A DNA stretch of 64,000 nt from Absidia repens (GCA_002105175.1 MCGE01000001.1:3596001-3660000), one strand, 5' to 3'; numbered from the stretch's first letter, positions 11,196-24,102 are shown. Translations and numbers: made by a program. Notes: a model not told the origin generated them from the letters alone.

Positions 11196-13637
11196 CTAAA
11201 TCAAGGTAGGATGGTGTAGAAGACCTTCGTTATGGTGGTATTGATCCAAATGATCGGTATATTCAACTTTGACGGACTGTGTGATTGGAGTCAAATGGAA
11301 GGAAGAATCATGTCTAAATGTTGGGAAGAAGTGAGATCAAGGTAGAGATTCATCTATTTTTATCTTTAGTGTGCTTACTTACTTATTCAATTGATGAGTG
11401 ATAGCGTCAAGATCCAAATTCAACTTCTTCGATATGATATGTCCAATATCGACATTCTCATGACTCCCCCTGAGTTCATCAATATATTTTCCATAAGCAT
11501 AAAGATTCACATCCACTCCACTATGTCCATGCGTCGCCCACTAAATTTTTTCAATAAAAAAGTCAGATATCTGGATGCACCGTTCTTTATATTATTACTA
11601 TTTACCCCGAGTTGAGACCGTAAAGAAACCATTTCCGCCAAATATTGATCCATACGTTTGACTTTGGTAATGCCACTCAGCGTTTTCATTTCATCCTTGG
11701 TCATATCTTGAATCCCCAACTGGTCTGCTACCAATTTTTGTTTGTTCTGGTCACTGGTTTGCTTGAGGACCTGGGCAGCCAAAAGAGCAGTGGATCTTTT
11801 AACATTTTTAAGCACGTCAGGGTACCTATCGAAATAAAATAAATTAAGGATCATTTTCTTGTGAGGAAGTCTGGGGAAAAGGTTATACCATAGATATTTC
11901 GGATATTTTGCAGAGACTTGCCGGGCCAAAGAAAGACCACCAGTTTCATGATCACTTGTTGAAATCATTATAGTATCAGGATGTTGGTCCACAAAAGATT
12001 TGACCAATGCCACAGTATTTTGATATTCCAGAATATCATAAAGATGTGCAGCAGGATCATTTCTATAACAATATTACCATTAGAACTCATCAACCTGTTT
12101 TCTAAAACAAAACAAAAAATCTTCTTACGAATGAGCCGCCATATCAATTCGACTTCCTTCAATCATTAAAAAGAATCCTTGTTCCGAGTCTTGGGTGCCA
12201 GCCGCCAGTAAACGAAGTGCTTTATCGGACATTTCTGTCAAACTTGGCTCTTTTGCATGATCACGATCAATTTCATAAGACATATGCTATATATAAATGA
12301 CTCACGGCATTAGTGTATAATACTCGACCTTTTTTTTTTTTATTTGATTACTTACCCCTGAAGTGAATAAACTGATAATAGGTAAAACAGATGGATCGTC
12401 TGTAGGCACTTGATCCCAGTGGCGTCGATCTCCGTGTTGCACAGTTGTCCAGTTCTTGCTATTTTGGGCTTCTTTAAACAAATGACGTTCATCTTGACGG
12501 CATCCTTGAGGGTCGGATTTTGGTAAATAATGACAATATCCTCCACCGAACATCAAATCCACTGATCGGCCGAGAGGTGTATCACCAATTTGTTGTACAG
12601 CTATAGCGTTTTCATTGTCACGATCCTTCACATGAGATGAGAATGAAGCTAAAATGAAAGATAATGAGAGAATTGAATTAAAAAGCCAATGGAATGATGG
12701 TATTTTTTTTTATTTATTTTTTTACCTGGTGTGGCATGACTAATACGAGAAGTGGCGACCAAACCAGTTAACATTTTTCGATGGTGTTTTGCTGATTCCA
12801 AGACTGTACCACAAGGTTTACCATGAGGATCCACTAGTAAGTAAAAATGTTATTAGTGTCAGTTCAGTCGGTGTACAATATTTATATCTAATTTCGGTCC
12901 AATCACATACTGCCCACCTGGCACGCATAGAAAACTAAACTATTCGATTTACCTCCGACACCACCATTATAGGTTTTCAATCCACAACTGAATGCCGTAG
13001 CTCCAGCCGCGCTATCAGTCACCAAAGTCGACGAGCTTCGGGTACGAGACTGGCCTACATGAATTGTATCCAAAGGTAGTTCATAGTCGTACGCCTGTTT
13101 GTTGATATATTGATAATAAGTTCGAGCAAAAGACACTGACGCAGGTCCTAGACCATCACTAATCATCATGATCACATTTCGTGGTTGTTGATGTTGTTCC
13201 GATTGGTTGTTTGATTGTTGACTGGATGACGAGTCTACTACGCCAATATCTAACAAGAGGTGCAGGAAAAGCGAGATGGTTAGCTTATGTGAGCGTGGTT
13301 TCCCGATCCGTTTTCTTTTTCATTTTTCATTTTTTCTATACCCTGGTTATTAAATGAAGTAAAATATGCCGCCAGTGTCATTCCTATAAGAGTCAGTCCA
13401 ACAGCACAGGTGATAGCACAGATAGTTTTTTTAGACGAAGAGTATTTTGGTGGCTAAATATAGTAAATAAATAATAATAATATAAAGTGGTCAGTGAGTA
13501 TTATTTCTTCCACAGAAGAGTTTTTATGGAATAAGAAGAAAAATCATTGTTACCAAAGGTCCTTCCTTCCAGTCTTCTTCTTGTTCTTCATCGGGTAAAT
13601 GATAGCCTTCTTGGTGGTTCAATAGAGGTTCACTCAT
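11196..13637 (-). CDS. Vacuolar-type alkaline phosphatase (573 aa), Pho8-like
   Basis: Metal-dependent phosphomonoesterase, expected as a type II membrane protein of the vacuole. Ten exons: 13554-13637, 13342-13453, 12953-13249, 12726-12833, 12356-12648, 12129-12286, 11889-12062, 11606-11825, 11383-11540, 11196-11313; all phases close. A short cytosolic tail (MSEPLLNHQEGYHLPDEE) is followed by one membrane segment (about residues 38-62). Family motifs: MISDGLGPAS (metal Asp), VTDSAAGATAF (nucleophile Ser), CGTVLESA, ISHATP, DMAAHSNDP, STSDHETGG and WATHGHSGVDV (metal ligands). No key residue is missing. The Pho8 assignment rests on the single N-terminal anchor plus catalytic motifs. Confidence 0.95.
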
Positions 13638-13985
13638 CTTGAACTATGGGAGTGAGAGGAAAAAAACGAAGGAGAAGGGGGCCAAAAAAATTAGGGAGAG
13701 GTAAAAAAAAAAATCCGTCGATCAATCAGATGGAGAGAAAAATAAGGCGATTCCTAAAAAGGATGTCTATCGGAGGTCCAAAAACGAACTCTTTTCTTTG
13801 CAAAATACCTATGAACAAGAAAAAAATTTGTCCAAAGGTGAATCAATTTCGAAAGACCGCCGCGCAGGGCGGGCGCTTTCCAGCAAATATTTAAAAGCGC
13901 ATTTTTCTCTTTCTCCCTTTCTTTTTATTCTTTCTTTTATTATCACCCAACTATATATTATATATATTATAAACATTTATTAAAC
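13638..13985. promoter_or_regulatory. Shared divergent promoter
   Basis: 348 bp between the divergent start codons of the alkaline phosphatase (-) and the small acidic protein (+). It contains a GC-rich patch (GACCGCCGCGCAGGGCGGGC, near 13856) and an AT-rich ATATTTAAAA at 13887, a plausible TATA-like site for the plus-strand gene. Confidence 0.45.
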
Positions 13986-14653
13986 ATGCCACATCAATAT
14001 GTAAACCACGGTAAGCGAAGAAGAAGAAGAAGCACTTACTATCCTTATAAAAAAATTAAAGGTGGAGTCATACAGTGTGATATGTGCTTTAAATACTGAT
14101 ATTTATATATACCTTTTCTTTCAGTGATCAATCAATCCACCAAACGAAGAATGCATGAAGACGATGAGGAAAACGATCAAGTCATGCCATTTACTAAGCA
14201 GGATCAAGTAAGTCAGTCAGTCACCACCCTTCGTCCCACGCATGCACGCATACATCCACACATTCACACCCATTAACGAACCATATGTTGCGTTTTATGA
14301 TATAGGGTACAAAGCGCCTAAATGATTTATCACAAGAATTCAATCCCAACAATGAACCACCAAAGGCTGATAGTCCATTACCTTCATTGACCTATGCCTC
14401 GCCTGATTACCGACCACCTCCCCGGGCCGATGCTCTGTGGCTCCAACCTGTACCACCACCACCCCAATCATCATTACAGTCTGCCGTCATGCCATCGACC
14501 CCTCTGGATAACACCGTCGCTCAGCCAATGATGGAAGAGGATTCAACCGATGAAGATGATATTTTACCTTGTTTCAACGCATCTACCACCGCCTCTTCTG
14601 AAGCTACAAAGCAAAGTACAGGCTTTGATTGGGTTATGGCTGAACAATGTTAG
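13986..14653 (+). CDS. Small acidic Pro-rich protein of unknown function (151 aa)
   Basis: Not recognised. Exons 13986-14010, 14125-14207, 14306-14653; donors GTAAGC and GTAAGT, acceptors CAG and TAG, phases agree. The protein begins MPHQYVNHVINQSTKRRMHE: a short basic patch (possible nuclear signal) and then an acidic stretch (EDDEENDQ). The middle is Pro-rich, and a second acidic patch (EEDSTDEDD) precedes the C-terminus GFDWVMAEQC. No membrane segment or catalytic motif is visible. Composition suggests a disordered nuclear regulator, an inference only. Divergent from the alkaline phosphatase gene. Confidence 0.7.
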
Positions 14654-15659
14654 ATTAGATTGCAGTCGTGGTACTAGTAGTAATAGTTTATTCTTATCCA
14701 TAGTTTAGTTTAGTTTAGTTCGATGTCAAAGAGGGGATGTTAGTCCTTTGTATATATGAGACGGTGGGTTTTCTCTTTGCCCGTCTGTCTTTTTTCTTTA
14801 TTTGTTTTTTTGTTTTTCTTGATTATTTATTTTTATGTCTCATACTTTTTTTGGTTTGGAGTTGTTTGAATTTTTTTATGAAATAAATCAAAAAAAAAAC
14901 CCCGTGCTGGTCTTCACAAAAGGGGGGCGTTTCTCCCATATTATTGTCTCTTGTTTTTTATTACAAAGTTGTATTGCGTATTATTATTATTATTATTATT
15001 ATTTTGTGCGGAATGGTTAAATATTTTAAGGAGAGCATTTATATGCCATCATGACCATGCCTCACCCAAAAAAATAAAAAGACCGACGACTTATGGCTAA
15101 AACCTTTTTTATCCCCGACTACCAAGTGTTGTGTGTGAGTAAAACAAGGAGAGGCTTGGTCGGAATGAATGGCGCTTTTTTTGATCAGAATTCTCCCCAC
15201 CATCTATCTGAGCTGGATCTAGTGGTTTTCCCTTTTATTTTCATTTTCATGTTTTTGAGTGGATACAAGGAATACAAGTTGTTGCTTCTTCTTTCACAAT
15301 TCCCATGGGCCAATTTCATTTTCGCTTTGCCCAAAAATGTGGCCAGTGGGAAAGCCAGAGCCCGTCCTTTTTTTGTGCCGAGAAAACCCCGCTGATGTCT
15401 TAAAAAAAATACTCAGGAACAAATGAAAAACCGCACTAGTCATGTTTTGGGAGTTTGAATTGTGACCGATTGTACTGTCGGATGACGATGTTGGGGTATC
15501 ATAGGAAGAAACCTTACAAAAAAAGAAGACACAGAAAGACTACGATAGAGGATTTTTAAACATGCAACTACTTCAAAGAGGTTTTCAAAAATGCAAATAT
15601 TTTTCTTTATTTAAAAAAAACCAACAAAAAATAAAAAAGAATCGAAAGGGATGGGAGTG
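14654..15659. other. Convergent 3' intergenic region
   Basis: Between the convergent ends of the small acidic protein gene and the AAA ATPase gene. It holds a TTTAG tandem (about 14703-14719), an (ATT)n run at about 14980-15002 and poly-A/T stretches. An open frame at 15093-15395 looks non-coding. Confidence 0.5.
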
Positions 15660-18098
15660 CTATACTAATGGGCCTTTTTGTGAAAGTACCTGATCTATAT
15701 GGAACCAATTAATCTGTGAGGGAAAATAAAATGGAGCAATTAGTACAACAGAAGAGATGAGATGAATCATATGTATTCTAGTACCTTTTCATTGGTAATA
15801 TCTTGTCGTAAGCAAACCATGGCAGCTTCTCGTAACAAATTATCCAATTCCGCCCCTTTTTCGGTAACACAAAAAAAAGGTCAACAATAGAATAATTACT
15901 GTTTGTTTGTTTGTGGTACATTCTTACCTGACCAACCATGCGTGTGTGTGCAAGCTAAAATCTGCAATTCCTCCTCAGTCAGATCCATGGGCATTTTTTT
16001 TGATAATCCTCGAAGAATCGCCAATCGTTGAGTTTTGTCGGGTAAAGAGAGACGGATGTGTTCATCAAATCGTCCAGGTCGAAGAACTGCACTGTCCACT
16101 ATGTGTAATTGGTTGGTGGCTATATCATCCGTTCATATATAAATAAATTATTCTACATCTATCCGTTTCGTTCTTAGAATTATTTACCTGCTACCACCAA
16201 CACGTCCATCTGCATCAATGAGCTTGTAGTTGAATTGGATTTAGTCAATAATCCGTCCATTTCTATATACAAAAGCAAATCAATCTTAAACATTTTTTCC
16301 TCTTTTTTTAACATCCTTATTTGTTTCCCTTTGTATATATACCATACCTGTCAAAAAGCCGGTAACGATCCGATCACTGGTATTTTCTGAGCTTGATCCT
16401 GTTCCACGTTTCGGCAAAAGCATATCGATCTAGAATAAGTAAACAAAAAAAAAGGTATGAGAGATGAAACTGATCACGGGATAAGGGGTGAGAAAATGAG
16501 AATTACCTGGTCAATAAACAGAATACATGGAGAATTGGATCTAGCATGAGCAAACATGGAGGCAATGTTTTTTTCAGATTCACCAATAACCTTGGACCGA
16601 AGTTGAGTACTCTATCGTTAAAAAAAGAGGGACGGGTATCAGTCATCAATTGAACGAGGGCCGGTGTCTGAGTTGATCATCTTACTTCGACAAAGATAAA
16701 ATTGACGCCAGCTTCCGACGCCAAGGCAGAACAAAGCATTGTTTTTCCTGTCCCTGGAGGTCCATAGAACATAATACCACGTGGAGGTGCGATGCCCAAT
16801 TGGAGATAATGATCAGGATGTTGGAATGGATAAATGACAGAAGTCTAGTAAAAAAAAAAAAAAAAAAAAAAAAAGAATTAAAAATAGATCGGAATACCCT
16901 TTAGTTTTCGACCCATACAAATATGCCTTACCTTGACATCTTCAATCACATCATCAATTCCATAAAGATCGGTAAATCGCGTAGATGGAAGCCGGCTTGA
17001 AAATGCATTCATATTGGCAGGACGGATAGTGGAGAGTACCTTGTCTATATGATGTTGTTGTAATGTGGGTTTCTAATAACAAAATATTAATCCAGTATCC
17101 ATGGTCTTCCTCCCCATATCCGCTACCTTACCTTATTTTGGGCTTGTCCTGCGATTTCCTCCTTGACTAATTGAAGTACCAGTTGACCACAAAGACTGGA
17201 TAAATCACTAGGGACAAAACTGTGCGTATGTTGAGCAACAAACCATAAAAGATCTGTTCGTTCTTGATCCGAGCTGAATGGTAGTTCTATGATAAAAAGA
17301 AGTGATATAATGAGGCCACCCATTCACTATCAATCAGTCTCCTGTCTGTACTTACTTCCGGCAAGAATAGATAATATGGAATAGCGTTGTGAGGGTAATT
17401 TGACTACAAGTTCGTGAATATCGTCTAATCGTCCAGACCTTAGAAACGAGGCATCAATAGCATGTAGTCGATTTGTCAACCCCAATATAAACACAGTGCC
17501 ATCCAATTGATCAAGGCATGCCTGAAGTATCGAAGTAGTCCGTGTATCCAATCCTGTCTTGTTTTTCGACAGCTTGCCTGCAAGCATATCTAATTCGTCC
17601 ACTATCAGTAATACCATTGTTTTATTTTCTTGCGCTTTCTTCTTGGCCTTGTCAAAAATAGACCGCAGTTTTTTTCCGATGCTCCTTCCTCTATTATTTT
17701 GACACTATGTGAGTGAAGTCTGTCTAATATGCTAATTTTTTTTGTTTGTCTAGTTTACCTGTTTGGAATATATCAGGACCATTCACCGTATAATAAGGTA
17801 GCTTTGATTCTTCTACAACAATCAAACAGAATGATTAAATTTTTTTCGCGATCAAAATTAATTCTTTCACGATAGTTGACTTACTAGCAAGGGTTTGTGC
17901 TAATACTGTCTTCCCTGTACCGGGTTTGCCATGAAGAATCACGCCTTTTGAAAGACCCAGATCACTCATAGTGGTGTGGTTTTGCTGTTGTAGTGCTAGT
18001 ATCCTTTGTTGTGTACAGATTTTGTTGACAAGGTAGGTCACAGTATCATTGTATCCGCCTATAGAGCACGTCACTCTATTTATCCAGGCTTGGTCCAT
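15660..18098 (-). CDS. Double AAA ATPase, AFG2B/SPATA5L1-like; one-base frame break
   Basis: Type II AAA+ ATPase. AFG2-family enzymes extract factors during 60S ribosome maturation (family knowledge). Exons: 17885-18098, 17759-17812, 17356-17690, 17132-17286, 16932-17072, 16686-16844, 16507-16611, 16348-16429, 16188-16262, 15928-16119, 15785-15855, 15660-15713. About 545 aa once one missing base is allowed. D1: Walker A HGKPGTGKT, Walker B LLIVDELDML, arginine region LRSGRLDD. D2: Walker A GPPGTGKT, second region ATNQ and LRPGRFDEH. D2 Walker B reads FIDQIDML, Gln in place of the catalytic Glu. No N-terminal CDC48-type domain precedes D1 (the start MDQAW lies just before it), so it is shorter than animal SPATA5L1. 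Exon 3 needs one extra A in the A7 run complementary to 17669-17675 to join GASEK to KLRSIFDKAKKK: an assembly indel or a true lesion. Confidence 0.8.
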
Positions 18099-18233
18099 TG
18101 TCTTTATTTTTGATTTTCCTCTAGTGCTGTTCAAAAGGTAGATTGAAAGCTTTTTTTTTTCTTTTCTTTTTGGGAAGGGGAGATGCGGTTTTCAATTGCC
18201 GCCGTGACCGGGCTGGTCGTGCGTGAATTTCAT

Positions 18234-18264
<31 letters not shown>

Positions 18265-18290
18265 GGCTCTCTTTCATTCTTTCACGGTCC
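18099..18290. promoter_or_regulatory. Short divergent promoter with T29 tract
   Basis: 192 bp separate the start codons of the AAA ATPase (-) and the unrecognised plus-strand gene. It holds an uninterrupted run of 29 T at 18236-18264, which on either strand could act as a nucleosome-depleting poly(dA:dT) element (inference from promoter biology). Confidence 0.45.
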
Positions 18291-20271
18291 ATGTCCTCTC
18301 CCTTCATAGATGCTTTTCGAACCGCTCATTCAAACGCCACCAAAGAATTTGATCAGTTCTATGATTACGTCTCCCAAGTCATGACACCAAGACGATCGCA
18401 ACAGCAGGTACTAAAGAACAATACGACCAATAGGTTAGAGGCTAACTTCGTTATCTTTTAGGCAAACAATAATACTATTCGCAAAACTACGCCTAAAACG
18501 ACGAAAAGAATACGGCATGAATTAAACCAACAACACTGCAACAAACAAGCAACGCCGTGGGCACCAATATTGGATCAGCATTCACTATTGACCAAAAAAA
18601 GGACGCCATATCAAGATAAAAGTAAATCCAGAGCAATTAGTTTCCTTGGCTTATAACAACAGATACTGATTTTTTTAAAACACAAAAAAAAACTATTGCT
18701 ATATTTTAGATACGTGCGATGTGACAAAACCAAACACTCTCGTTCACTATCACCAACAGCAACGAAATACCATGCGAACATCTTCAGCTCTGGACAGGGA
18801 CAGGGGCAGAAACAATCCACTCCTACAACAACAAAATGACTTTGAAGACAATTACAGGACCAACATTTCCGCGCGCACTCCGCACCGCTCAACTTCTATT
18901 ACGAAACACATGCATTCAATCAATACTAGCATTAATTCTTCACGACTTTTATATTCCACCCCCAACAGGAAGACCATGCACCTGGATCCAAGTGTCAGCC
19001 CAACATTGTGCCCTTCATCACCCAGCGTTATTCTTCAAGATCACTTGCAAGAGGAATCACAGCGACTCGAGCAACTTCAGCATGATATCTTTGTTATTCA
19101 GCAACGGTCCTTTACATTGTCCCACTTCGGTTCACCTTCTTTGTTATCGGACCAGCGTTTATTCACAACTAGCGAATCACAAAAAAATTCTGGTCTCATC
19201 GATACCAATTCTTACCTCTCACCATCACGACAACGACAGCGGCAGAAACAACAACGACAATATCCCTATCCTACAACAAAAAAGCATCTCTATCAAAACA
19301 AAGAATATACCCACCATCTTGGCACCACGGACGCTCCTGAATGTCATCCTACGTCAACTACACATCAAAGGACACAAACGGAAAGCCCGGTATCGTATCG
19401 CCCGTCTAACCCTCACCCAGTATTCACCACCAGCACGCCATTAGGCTCGCCATCTACTACACATCAATCACTTGAACGACAGCAACATCCATTATTTTCG
19501 ACCCTGTCATCACGCCTTTTGTCATCACCAGCACCTGCCCAAAAAAAAACTACCCGCTCTCCGACTGACATCACCACCCATTCGCATTTAATACCTTCTT
19601 CTTCACCAACATTTCATCCATCGAACTCGACCCCATCTCCTTCACATCAACAAGATATAATGAACGACCTATTAAGCAACGTTCCTGTAGTACAATCACG
19701 TCCTTGCGAAAATATCAAGTAAATAACAAAGATTCTATTCATTTGCGCAGGAAAATCACACAGCAGACTCACTCTTTGTTTTTTTTGGAATCATAGCACG
19801 TCGAATATCAACCAGAATACCAACAAATTTAGGGGGGAAGTCCGTAGAGTCAACAATGAATTATTATCACCAACCCAACAACAGTATCAACATCAGACGA
19901 ACACCATTCATTCAACGACGTTGGCGCCAACACCGAGACACAGGGAAACAGGGAAACAACAAGAGCAGCCATCATTACCACCAACAGAAGAGGATAGTTT
20001 GTATTGGAATAGTATTGAAAGCGAGCAACATCAATTACGCTATACCAAAACGCTGGATCAAGAACTCGAAATGGCCAAGAGCAAGTTGAATCAATCACGG
20101 CAACGACAGCACGACCGTCAAGTTGAATCAAAAACATTTTCTCTACGCCCTTGTCCGATCTCTGATTATCCCCTTCTAGTTGACGATGACAAGGCAGACC
20201 CACACCAGAGTACAATTGACGGCGACCGATGGACCTTCGCTGGCCAACATTACACTGTAGATGAAAAATAA
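18291..20271 (+). CDS. Unrecognised S/T/P/Q-rich protein (586 aa)
   Basis: Not recognised. Exons 18291-18407, 18462-18621, 18710-19718, 19797-20271; donors GTACTA, GTAAAT, GTAAAT, acceptors all TAG, phases consistent. The N-terminus (MSSPFIDAFRTAHSNATKEF) and a short helix-forming stretch near residue 200 (LQEESQRLEQLQHDIF) look ordered, as does a coiled-coil-like segment close to the C-terminus (SIESEQHQLRY to KSKLNQSRQRQ). Between them are long Ser/Thr/Pro/Gln-rich disordered regions with many SP/TP sites. No membrane segment, zinc ligands or enzyme motif. Spacing suggests a scaffold or cell-cycle-regulated protein, a guess only. Confidence 0.7.
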
Positions 20272-21639
20272 ATTATTCATACCCCCACTCACATACTCTT
20301 TTATTTACTCTTAGTATATTTATTTGTTGTATCATTGATTGCTCTTTTTATTTTTATTTTAACATTAGTGACCATAGTAGAGTCGCACCTTACTGATCCC
20401 TCCACCCCCCATCCCACTTTTTTTTTTAAAAAATCCATATACATAATTTAGTCGCATTATTATACATCTTATCGAAATAAAAAATTTCTCTATTATTCCA
20501 CTATGTAACATATCTACTGTTTTTTTCTTTTTTTTTTTTTTTTTTTTGTGTTTTTTTTTCTTTCGTGTTGCAGTCCAACAAGCGTGTTAAAAAAAATGAG
20601 CCACACGAAGATGTTGAAGTTCGTTGGTTTCAACCGAGGGGACGAGAAATTGCAGTTAGATGTTTATTCAAAAAAAAAGGAAATCACCATAGAAAATAAT
20701 ATTCCGATAAATTACATATTATTTCTGCAGAGAATATTCATGCGGTTCAATAAATACCTTCCAGTGCCCTTCAATCATCCTATTTTGTGAGCTCACTCCT
20801 GCTAACTTTTTACGCATCCTTCATACCGTCTTTTTTTTTTTCATGCGTGTCTACCATGATCATTTTCTAAAACCATTCAAGAAATTCCTCTCACCCTAGT
20901 TTAAAAAACCTCGTACAGTAGACGAGTCACTGAGAACGACAGTCGGTCAAAGTCGTCTCATGACTAGCCCTTTCATTTGCATAACTATATCAACCTTTTT
21001 TTCAACTCATACATGCATTGTACTGTGCAATACTAAATAGAAAAGACAACTCGACTCATGTAATATGTAACGTAAAAAACAACTACATCCGTCAGGAATT
21101 AGCTGTCTTTTAAACTCTTAACTCCTGACGCTATGCAACTTACCGTGTGTCTTTTAAATTACAGTGAGGTATCTCTCAATGAGGTAAAGAAATACACACC
21201 AGCATTTTTTTTCCGTTTTAATTGATTTCTGATCTACGAAAGATGGTCCACAACGCATCTTCAACGTTTCTATATTGATTCAAGGTCGATTTGAGCTAAA
21301 ATTTGAAATGGGCGCCATTTTTCGCGGAAGATGCATTGTAGTTTTACACAAATATTACTTTACTCTACATAACACACTAGGTATAAATTACAGAGGGGCC
21401 AACAAACTAAATATTCTGTAGTAGGCTTTTTCTTACACAAGCACATGGGTTTTTTTTTCTACGTTCAAATATAAATATGAGGTAGTGGACGAAGTCGTCT
21501 TTAGTATCCAGCACATTTCCTTCTCACCCACCCAAACACACCAACTTATTTCTATGTGCACGTATACCCATTCACCCAAAACAAGCATTGTGAACGCATA
21601 ACAGAGAGACTAACGATAAAAAGAAACAAGCGTATTTTA
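20272..21639. other. Intergenic region, no gene seen
   Basis: AT-rich, with long T tracts near 20523-20547. Contains the small inverted pair CGTCAGGA / TCCTGACG around 21092-21131. No protein-coding segment is supported. Confidence 0.45.
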
Positions 21640-21830
21640 TTTAGATGAAGATACAAACTATGACAAACGAACGCTAAACTAAATTATTGGCTGCTGAGTG
21701 ATAACTACGACGAGGCTAATCTAATGGCGGTCGCAAAACACGAAACCAAAATGAAAGGGTTTCCCATCGTATTTGTATTGCATTTTTTAAATGCCCCTAA
21801 TAAAATATCATCATCACTTCATTGAAGCTT
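21640..21830 (-). repeat. R1 dispersed repeat, copy 2 (diverged)
   Basis: Reverse copy recognised by AAAATGAAAGGGTTTCCCAT and the trailing segment ATTTTTTAAATGCCCCTAAT. It carries an extra duplication-like segment near 21700. Boundaries approximate. Confidence 0.7.
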
Positions 21831-21839
21831 TAAGGAGAA

Positions 21840-21842
<3 letters not shown>

Positions 21843-21893
<51 letters not shown>
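21843..21893. repeat. A51 homopolymer
   Basis: Fifty-one uninterrupted A residues, immediately downstream of the reverse R1 copy, in the place where other reverse R1 copies have a purine-rich tract. Confidence 0.95.
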
Positions 21894-21894
<1 letters not shown>

Positions 21895-22034
21895 CAGAAA
21901 AGCAAAAAAGACAAAAATAAAGCGTGAGCGGGAGTGTAAATAGTGCCACCGTCCATTTTTCTTTCTTGCATATAGTCGTCCAACTGCTTTTTTTTTTTCA
22001 CCACACAAAAGAAGAAGAAAAAAAACCAAGTCCT

Positions 22035-22105
22035 GACTGAGCTGAGCGACGATGGATGGGCCCCAAGAGACTGCCCACCATTGTGCGAAATGCCGAAGTC
22101 GTCCA
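22035..22105 (-). repeat. R2 GC-rich module, isolated copy
   Basis: Reverse copy with ACGATGGATGGGCCCCAAGA and GTGCGAAATGCCGAAG; compare 9465-9540 and the plus copies at 37.6-39.8 kb. Confidence 0.7.
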
Positions 22106-22714
22106 ACTACTCGTTTTTCTTTTTTAGTACTCTAATAACCATCTCTATCCAAACGCATTAAAGACGACCATTTTTGAAAAAAAAAAAAAAAAATTGGGCA
22201 GCACTGTATCAGACAAACTGTATAATCTTTTATTCAGGTGGTAGTTATTTTATAATTTGAGCAATTAGGGTGGCGGGGGGCTGGTTTATATGAAACTACA
22301 AACCGTGACAATCAAACTGAACCAAAGTATTCTCATGATGGCACCTGGGCACCTATTTAAAGGTAGTGTGTTTAGGGGTGTGGATGACTGTGGAGTGCGT
22401 AGGTGTGGGAATATCTTGCTTTACAAAAAACATAACATAAAATAAACTGGTCCAACCATGAAAAGTAGACTGTTCTACGGTGAGTGACGAGCTACTCTAT
22501 GGTACTGTGCATACAGTGGTGGAAGATAAAACTAAATCAGGCGGAATTGTTCCATGTTGACTACAAAAAAAATCGCAAACCATGACAGCGACAGTAAAAA
22601 TAATAATGTTTTAAATTCCGTCCACGTGAATCTTCTTTTATTTACTCCTCAATCTTTTCTGTCGCTTCATCTCTCTTTCTTTTTTTTTTCCTTTTTTTTT
22701 TTTTTCTTCATCAT

Positions 22715-22935
22715 TCAACTTCTTTGAGGTCATGGTGAACCTTAGATCAGTGTCAGGGCTAGTTTAGAAGGGTTTTCAGCTCAGGGATTACAACATGCAT
22801 GGGGACACCCTTTCAATTTGGATCTAAGATTTGGGACCACCATTAGTTGGCTTATTGGTGCCTACATTAACTTAGTTTAGTGTTAGTTTGTCCATAGTTT
22901 GATTCTATATTTGAATAAAATGTGTCTCTTTTTAC
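22715..22935 (+). repeat. R1 dispersed repeat, copy 3
   Basis: Forward copy preceded by a T/C-rich tract. Core segments: TAGTTTAGAAGGGTTTTCAG, GCATGGGGACACCCTTTC and TTAGTTTAGTGTTAGTTTGT. Confidence 0.8.
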
Positions 22936-23351
22936 TTCTTTAATGAAAATGTCCCATTAGCTCTTTCATGTCGTTTGCAATAGATCCTTTTTTTTTTTTT
23001 TTTTTTACATGTTGTGTAAGCCCAAAATCGTAGTCAATTGAGCCCCAGAAGCTGCCTATTAACAGTCAAAATGGCGGACACAAGTGTTAACTTCATTAAT
23101 ACCACACTTCAACAACCTCCCCCACCTGATATCGAGTAAAACGATTTTCCGCAACTGTATGGATGTTTTGAATTTGAATTTAAAACTTGCATTAGTCAAT
23201 GATTGCTTTACGGTCTTGCCGAAATGCACTATACATGAATTGGGAATACAAAATGACAAAAAAAAACGTTTATTTATAAAATCAAATAACACTACAAAAC
23301 ACCCACGCCATGCACACATCCATGATAAACTATCAACATTCTTCTTCTTAA
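22936..23351. other. Intergenic region downstream of malic enzyme
   Basis: No gene. A segment near 23069-23115 (ATGGCGGACAC ... AATACCACACTT) is echoed near 42771-42800, so part of this stretch is also repetitive. Confidence 0.45.
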
Positions 23352-24102
23352 CTAAATTCTGCTTGATGATGAGGCCAAGGCGTCCAGAGAGTGGGGTGCC
23401 CACATGTGTTTGACTACGTAAGGCAGGATGTCATCCTTGGGCACGGCAAGTAGATGAGCGGACTGAGCGAGATTTTCGGTAATGGCTTCATGGCAGACGG
23501 CGGTGGCAACGATGGCCGAGACTTGTCGAATACGAGTCAGGGTAGGATAGAGCCAACCCTGTTGGATTTCGTCTTGACTAAGAGAATCTGCCAGGGCCTT
23601 TGCGGCGGCATAAATCATGCCATCACTGATATAGGTGGGTTTGGCGAGCACGGCACCAAGGCCAAGACCTGGGAAAATGTACATATTGTTGCCTTGTCCG
23701 GGAATATGTCGTTTCTGTGTCAGGGGTTCGGTAAACGCAGGGAAGGCAGTACCAGAGGCAAATATCACACGATGTTCAGTGGCTTGCATGGCCTGTTCAA
23801 AGGTACATTCAGCCTGTGTGGCGGGATTTGACAAGGGGAAAACAATGGGTTGTTCATTTAGTGCTGCCAATCTCCTCAAGACTTGTTCCGTGAAGGCTCC
23901 AGGAATCGATGATAAACCAATCAGTACCGTAGGCTTGACGTATTCCACAATATCCAATAATGACTTGTATTGTTGTCCTTGATTATCATTGCGTGCATAA
24001 TAGGTTTTATGTTGAGCCAGTTTGTCTCCACGATCCACAGTGACAAGACCCTATTTGATTTAAAAAAAAAAATGAATAGCTGATCTACAGAATAGGATGG
24101 CG

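Noticed and set aside
15093..15395. 100-codon plus-strand frame beginning MAKTFFIPDYQVL
   Set aside because: Composition follows the AT-rich background, no family resemblance, and it lies in the convergent 3' region of two good genes.
20548..20790. 80-codon plus-strand frame after the unrecognised S/T/P/Q-rich gene
   Set aside because: Starts inside a T-rich tract, has no family resemblance and no splice link to the upstream gene.
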